Of a stretch of 64,000 bases of DNA, positions 60,961 through 64,000 are shown piece after piece. Source of the DNA: Acidobacteriaceae bacterium dw_441 (lineage in GTDB: Bacteria > Acidobacteriota > Terriglobia > Terriglobales > Acidobacteriaceae); assembly GCA_018449715.1 (NCBI GenBank), contig JAAVVA010000001.1:620001-684000 (forward strand), given 5' to 3'. Position 1 is the stretch's first letter. Every line of letters starts with the position of its first letter. The notes under the pieces are model-generated. The model was not told the origin of the DNA, searched no databases, and saw nothing but the letters and a program-made list of their open reading frames with translations. A program made the position numbers and the translations under genes.

Positions 60961-63214
60961 GATGGACCCCCAGTGTGAAGAGGTTGCTGTGAAATGCACG
61001 AGGAAGAGTCGGGCCGACAGCCCCGCCTTCCCCATATCCGTAGTAATTCCAGTCGGCCTTCCAACTCCAACCTGGCGCTATTGTCCAGGCAATGTTGGCA
61101 TAAGGGGTGTGAAACTGCGACTGCAGTGTGCCGGGAACCTGACGTGTGTTAAGCATCTCCGTGCTTCCATTGATGGCGTTGATGCGATATCCCGCTCCTG
61201 TATGGAGTTTCTTGATCGGAGACCATGTAACTCCGATGGAGGCGTAGTTCGTGGGAGCGTCGTAATAGCCGGTTCCCAGATATGGATTCGATCCGCAGGA
61301 GGTTCCGGCCGGAATAGAAACCGCACCGGTTAGAGCAGGAGTCGCCGCGTAGCACAGGCCAGTGCGGCTGAAGATATCGAGATAGCCGTAGCTGAGATCG
61401 AAGCTGTAGTGCTCATTTGGCACAACGGAGGCGCCAATGGTGATGCTGCGGCTGTGATCGAGATGATTGACGTAGAGAACATTATTGCGTCTCTCAAGGT
61501 CATTGAATGCTGCAGAGAAGGTAGCCCATGTCTTCGGTCTGTAGGTCGTCCTGATCTGATAGTGCTGGAGGGCGCGGGGGCTGACCTGGGTATAGGTCCT
61601 GTTGGCGTATGCGATCTCGACGTTGCCGTTGATACTCCACTGCCGTGTGGGACGAAGGCTGACACCGAGAATGCCGCCATTCTCGTGAATGGAAAGAGTG
61701 TATGCGGTTCCTTCTGCGAGTGCGTCCGTTTCGAATGGCATCGAGCGATCTATGAGGCGGGAACGATAACGATAGCCGAGAGAGATACTTGCCCGCGGTG
61801 AGATGGCATAGGCCGCGGTCACGGTGTTGCTGTGAGTCTTCATGCCGAGGAAGGTGCCGCCTGCGGTGATTTCTGGCTCTTGTGCCGCTCCTGGAGTGAC
61901 CAGCATCGAGGCACCGGACTGTGTCACGGTGGAAAGGCTGACCAACGAAGGCTGGCGGAAGTTCTCGAACTCGTACTGATTGGAGATGGAGAGTTTTTCG
62001 GAAGCCTGCCAGACGATTCCAAAGGATGCATTTACATTGATGCGTTGTCCTTTGGCCGAACCTGTTGTTGTCTCGACGCGTGAGGCGGTTCTTGATTCAA
62101 GCCCGTTGAAGTATTCGTAATAGCTGGGCAGGTTCATATTTGCGCCGGTGTACATGACGCGACCGTTGAACTTCAAACTCTTGATGTCAGAGCTCTGGAA
62201 ACGGAACTCTTCGGTGGGGAAGAGTGTTCGCGTGGGTTGTAGGCGGGAGTATTGCAGATATCCATTAAGACAGGGATTCGCCGTTGGAGGAGTGGTTGCG
62301 CTGTTCAGGATGGCAGGATGAGCGCCGCAGGCACTGCTTGCGGAGGATGCGGCCGGAGCCGATACATTATCAAAGCCCAGAGTCGTAGGTGTTCCACCGG
62401 CCAGTTGGAGGTTCAGGCCTGTCAGTGACGAGTTGGTATCGCCTTTGTAGTGGGTAATGTGTTCTTCGTACGTGAAGGAAGTGCGTGGAAGTGGCTTCCA
62501 GTCGACGCCGATGAGCCAGGTATCGGTGCTATTACGCCAGTTCTGCGCAAGCAATGCCTCAGTTCCGAAGTGAACAGAGCTTAAGGTGGGGCCCTGCATG
62601 ATGTTCTGTGAATAGCCCAGGCGGATGCTGACCTTCGAGAGTGGCAGCAAAGTCAGGGTCACGTCGGTCATCCGGCGCACAGTGTTGAACAAGTGGGGCG
62701 AGCTATAGATCTGCGGGAAAGTATAGCCGTTGGAGGTTACTCCCGCAGGAATGAGCGGATTGCTGAAAAGGTTGTAATCGAAGTATTGACGGTTGCGCCG
62801 AAACATTCCCTGGAAGTCATAGAGTTTCCCCTTGGACAGACGCAGGGTGGTGAAGTTGTTCGGATCGCCTCCGTACCCACTGCTGGCCGTGGTCAGAGTG
62901 TCGAACAGGGGAAAGTGTTTACTGTTGGTAGCCCGCATCGTGAGGAAGTGGCTGAGGATACGCGGGCCACTCTGCATATTGACCAGGGTGCTGTACATCG
63001 GCCCACTGCCCGAGATATCGGCGATGTGTCCTCCCAGATCAACCGTCTGATGGATGGCGTAGCCTCCCCTGATCATCTCTTTGGGCTCCTGCGCATCCTG
63101 TGCCGATGCGTCCGCTGATGCGAACAGGATGGAGAGACTCAGGCATCCGCCAAGGAGGAGCGCACGCGCGAGAGAATATTCCAGTGACTTATAGGCAGAA
63201 ACAATTGCTATCAT
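60950..63214 (-). CDS. MtrB/PioB-like outer-membrane beta-barrel of a porin-cytochrome conduit
   Basis: A 754-residue secreted protein with a signal peptide (about 1-38) and a long series of alternating polar/hydrophobic strands typical of large beta-barrels, ending in a terminal Phe (LGVHHEF). Position decides the name: it lies 12 bp downstream of a DmsE/MtrA-like decahaem cytochrome gene, the hallmark of porin-cytochrome conduits that carry electrons across the outer membrane. The N-terminal CxxC of MtrB is not present. It overlaps the monohaem cytochrome gene. A barrel for other cargo is possible if the decahaem protein proves unrelated. Confidence 0.75.
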   Translation of the reverse strand: MIAIVSAYKSLEYSLARALLLGGCLSLSILFASADASAQDAQEPKEMIRGGYAIHQTVDLGGHIADISGSGPMYSTLVNMQSGPRILSHFLTMRATNSKHFPLFDTLTTASSGYGGDPNNFTTLRLSKGKLYDFQGMFRRNRQYFDYNLFSNPLIPAGVTSNGYTFPQIYSSPHLFNTVRRMTDVTLTLLPLSKVSIRLGYSQNIMQGPTLSSVHFGTEALLAQNWRNSTDTWLIGVDWKPLPRTSFTYEEHITHYKGDTNSSLTGLNLQLAGGTPTTLGFDNVSAPAASSASSACGAHPAILNSATTPPTANPCLNGYLQYSRLQPTRTLFPTEEFRFQSSDIKSLKFNGRVMYTGANMNLPSYYEYFNGLESRTASRVETTTGSAKGQRINVNASFGIVWQASEKLSISNQYEFENFRQPSLVSLSTVTQSGASMLVTPGAAQEPEITAGGTFLGMKTHSNTVTAAYAISPRASISLGYRYRSRLIDRSMPFETDALAEGTAYTLSIHENGGILGVSLRPTRQWSINGNVEIAYANRTYTQVSPRALQHYQIRTTYRPKTWATFSAAFNDLERRNNVLYVNHLDHSRSITIGASVVPNEHYSFDLSYGYLDIFSRTGLCYAATPALTGAVSIPAGTSCGSNPYLGTGYYDAPTNYASIGVTWSPIKKLHTGAGYRINAINGSTEMLNTRQVPGTLQSQFHTPYANIAWTIAPGWSWKADWNYYGYGEGGAVGPTLPRAFHSNLFTLGVHHEF

Positions 63215-63226
63215 CGTCTGCTAGCC

Positions 63227-64000
63227 TCACTTGAAGAAGATCGGACTCGCGTTGGAACCGTGAATCTGGGTATGGCAGTTCGTGCATGCCACATACTGCG
63301 TCGCCTGGTTATGTGCCGGTCCAGTTGGCGAAACCGCACTGGGGAAGGCATTGTTGTTGATGCCGGAGTGGCATTGCAGGCAGAGTGTATTGATGTTGGC
63401 AACGTTGAGCAGCCGTCCGTTCGGTGAGCCATGCGGTGAGTGGCAGGAGGTGCAGCCCTCCGTCTTCAGAACGGGATGTTCGAAGACGAATGGTCCGCGG
63501 GTCTCAGTGTGGCACTTAGTGCAGATTGCGTTCTGCTCCTGCGTGGTTTTGAGGGCTTTTCCCTGTGTCGTGCCGTGCGGATTATGGCAGTCGCTGCAGC
63601 TCATCAGACCTTCGTCGACCTTGTGGTGAAAGGGTTGAGAGAAAGCTGGTTTGATATCGGTATGGCAGGTGTAGCAGAGCTTCGGTTGCGATGCTTTGAG
63701 TAGGCTGGTCTCCGATGTGGAGGCGTGGACGCTATGGCAGCTGGTGCAACTTACGTTTCCTTTGGCGTGTGCGGATTGCTCGAAATCGGGATGGGCTGTG
63801 GCATGGCAGCCAAGGCAGGTCTCATCGATCTGTCGGGCGGACGCTGAGGCGAAGCGAAAGATCTTGTCGATGTCGCCGCCGCCATCGACGTGTTCTCTGC
63901 CCGGACCATGGCAACTCTCGCAGGTGGCTCCCTTGTTGCCATGCATAAGAGCAAGGCGAGAATGAGGGTTGGAAGAGAATTTCTTCGCGATCTCTCCATG
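63227..64000 (-). CDS. DmsE/MtrA-like multihaem cytochrome c, N-terminus outside window
   Basis: The frame runs off the right edge, with HGEIAKKFSSNPHSRLALMH leading into the first visible haem site CESCHGPG. Nine C-x2-C-H sites are visible (CESCH, CLGCH, CTSCH, CYTCH, CSDCH, CTKCH, CTSCH, CLQCH, CTNCH), which fits a decahaem protein with one site beyond the edge. The spacing and FxxNPH segment match the DmsE/MtrA family, which threads electrons through an outer-membrane barrel. The barrel gene follows 12 bp downstream. An ATG at 63946 is internal and should not be used as the start. Confidence 0.9.
   Translation of the reverse strand, partial: HGEIAKKFSSNPHSRLALMHGNKGATCESCHGPGREHVDGGGDIDKIFRFASASARQIDETCLGCHATAHPDFEQSAHAKGNVSCTSCHSVHASTSETSLLKASQPKLCYTCHTDIKPAFSQPFHHKVDEGLMSCSDCHNPHGTTQGKALKTTQEQNAICTKCHTETRGPFVFEHPVLKTEGCTSCHSPHGSPNGRLLNVANINTLCLQCHSGINNNAFPSAVSPTGPAHNQATQYVACTNCHTQIHGSNASPIFFK

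Overview
The window reads as chromosome of an acidobacterium, most likely a soil or peat member of the Terriglobia (Granulicella/Edaphobacter/Terriglobus type). The grounds are the high-GC, densely packed genes with many 4-bp ATGA overlaps, an Oar-like TonB-dependent receptor with an N-terminal carboxypeptidase-regulatory domain, a membrane-anchored winged-helix-like regulator beside it, DmsE/MtrA-type multiheme cytochromes, and bactofilin and SYLF proteins. This assignment is inference from gene content; no rRNA gene is present.

Left part (1-25 kb): mostly housekeeping and envelope genes. These are a partial secreted protein, bactofilin, an APC permease with a soluble tail, lnt and prfB (with the classical programmed +1 frameshift), two methyltransferase-like proteins, DinB and CoA-binding proteins, a DsbD-type thiol reductant exporter, and a three-domain GH18-like/NodB deacetylase/GT2 protein of 1170 residues. 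A four-gene minus-strand operon follows (DUF4126, flavin disulfide reductase, MhqO-like dioxygenase, MhqD-like hydrolase) that looks built for quinone or electrophile stress. Then come SYLF, aldehyde dehydrogenase with DUF779, and an ECF sigma/anti-sigma pair.

Middle (25-48 kb): a TPR lytic transglycosylase, an orphan radical SAM protein, a tRNA-Leu(UAA), and a LysR-hxlB-hxlA ribulose-monophosphate formaldehyde-fixation cassette. From about 34 to 41.9 kb the content looks accessory: a decayed P-type ATPase, an ArsR regulator facing an RND efflux operon across two nested perfect palindromes, and a tightly overlapping small-protein/ADP-ribosyltransferase-like pair. A sugar-acid type cassette (MDR dehydrogenase, SDR with an altered active site, MFS transporter) follows. 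After it are several regulators, one truncated, and a gene scrap.

Right part (47.5-64 kb): a transmembrane regulator diverges from a large TonB-dependent receptor that is followed by a nucleotide-pyrophosphatase-type phosphodiesterase. Then come a desaturase/DoxX pair and an electron-transfer region. In that region a Tat-exported [NiFe]-hydrogenase small subunit and its cytochrome b are encoded without an adjacent large subunit. They converge on a minus-strand cluster of decaheme cytochrome, outer-membrane barrel, two tandem monoheme cytochromes and a NapC/NirT-like multiheme cytochrome. Read together, these could form an electron path between the quinone pool and the outside of the cell, with hydrogen as a possible donor.
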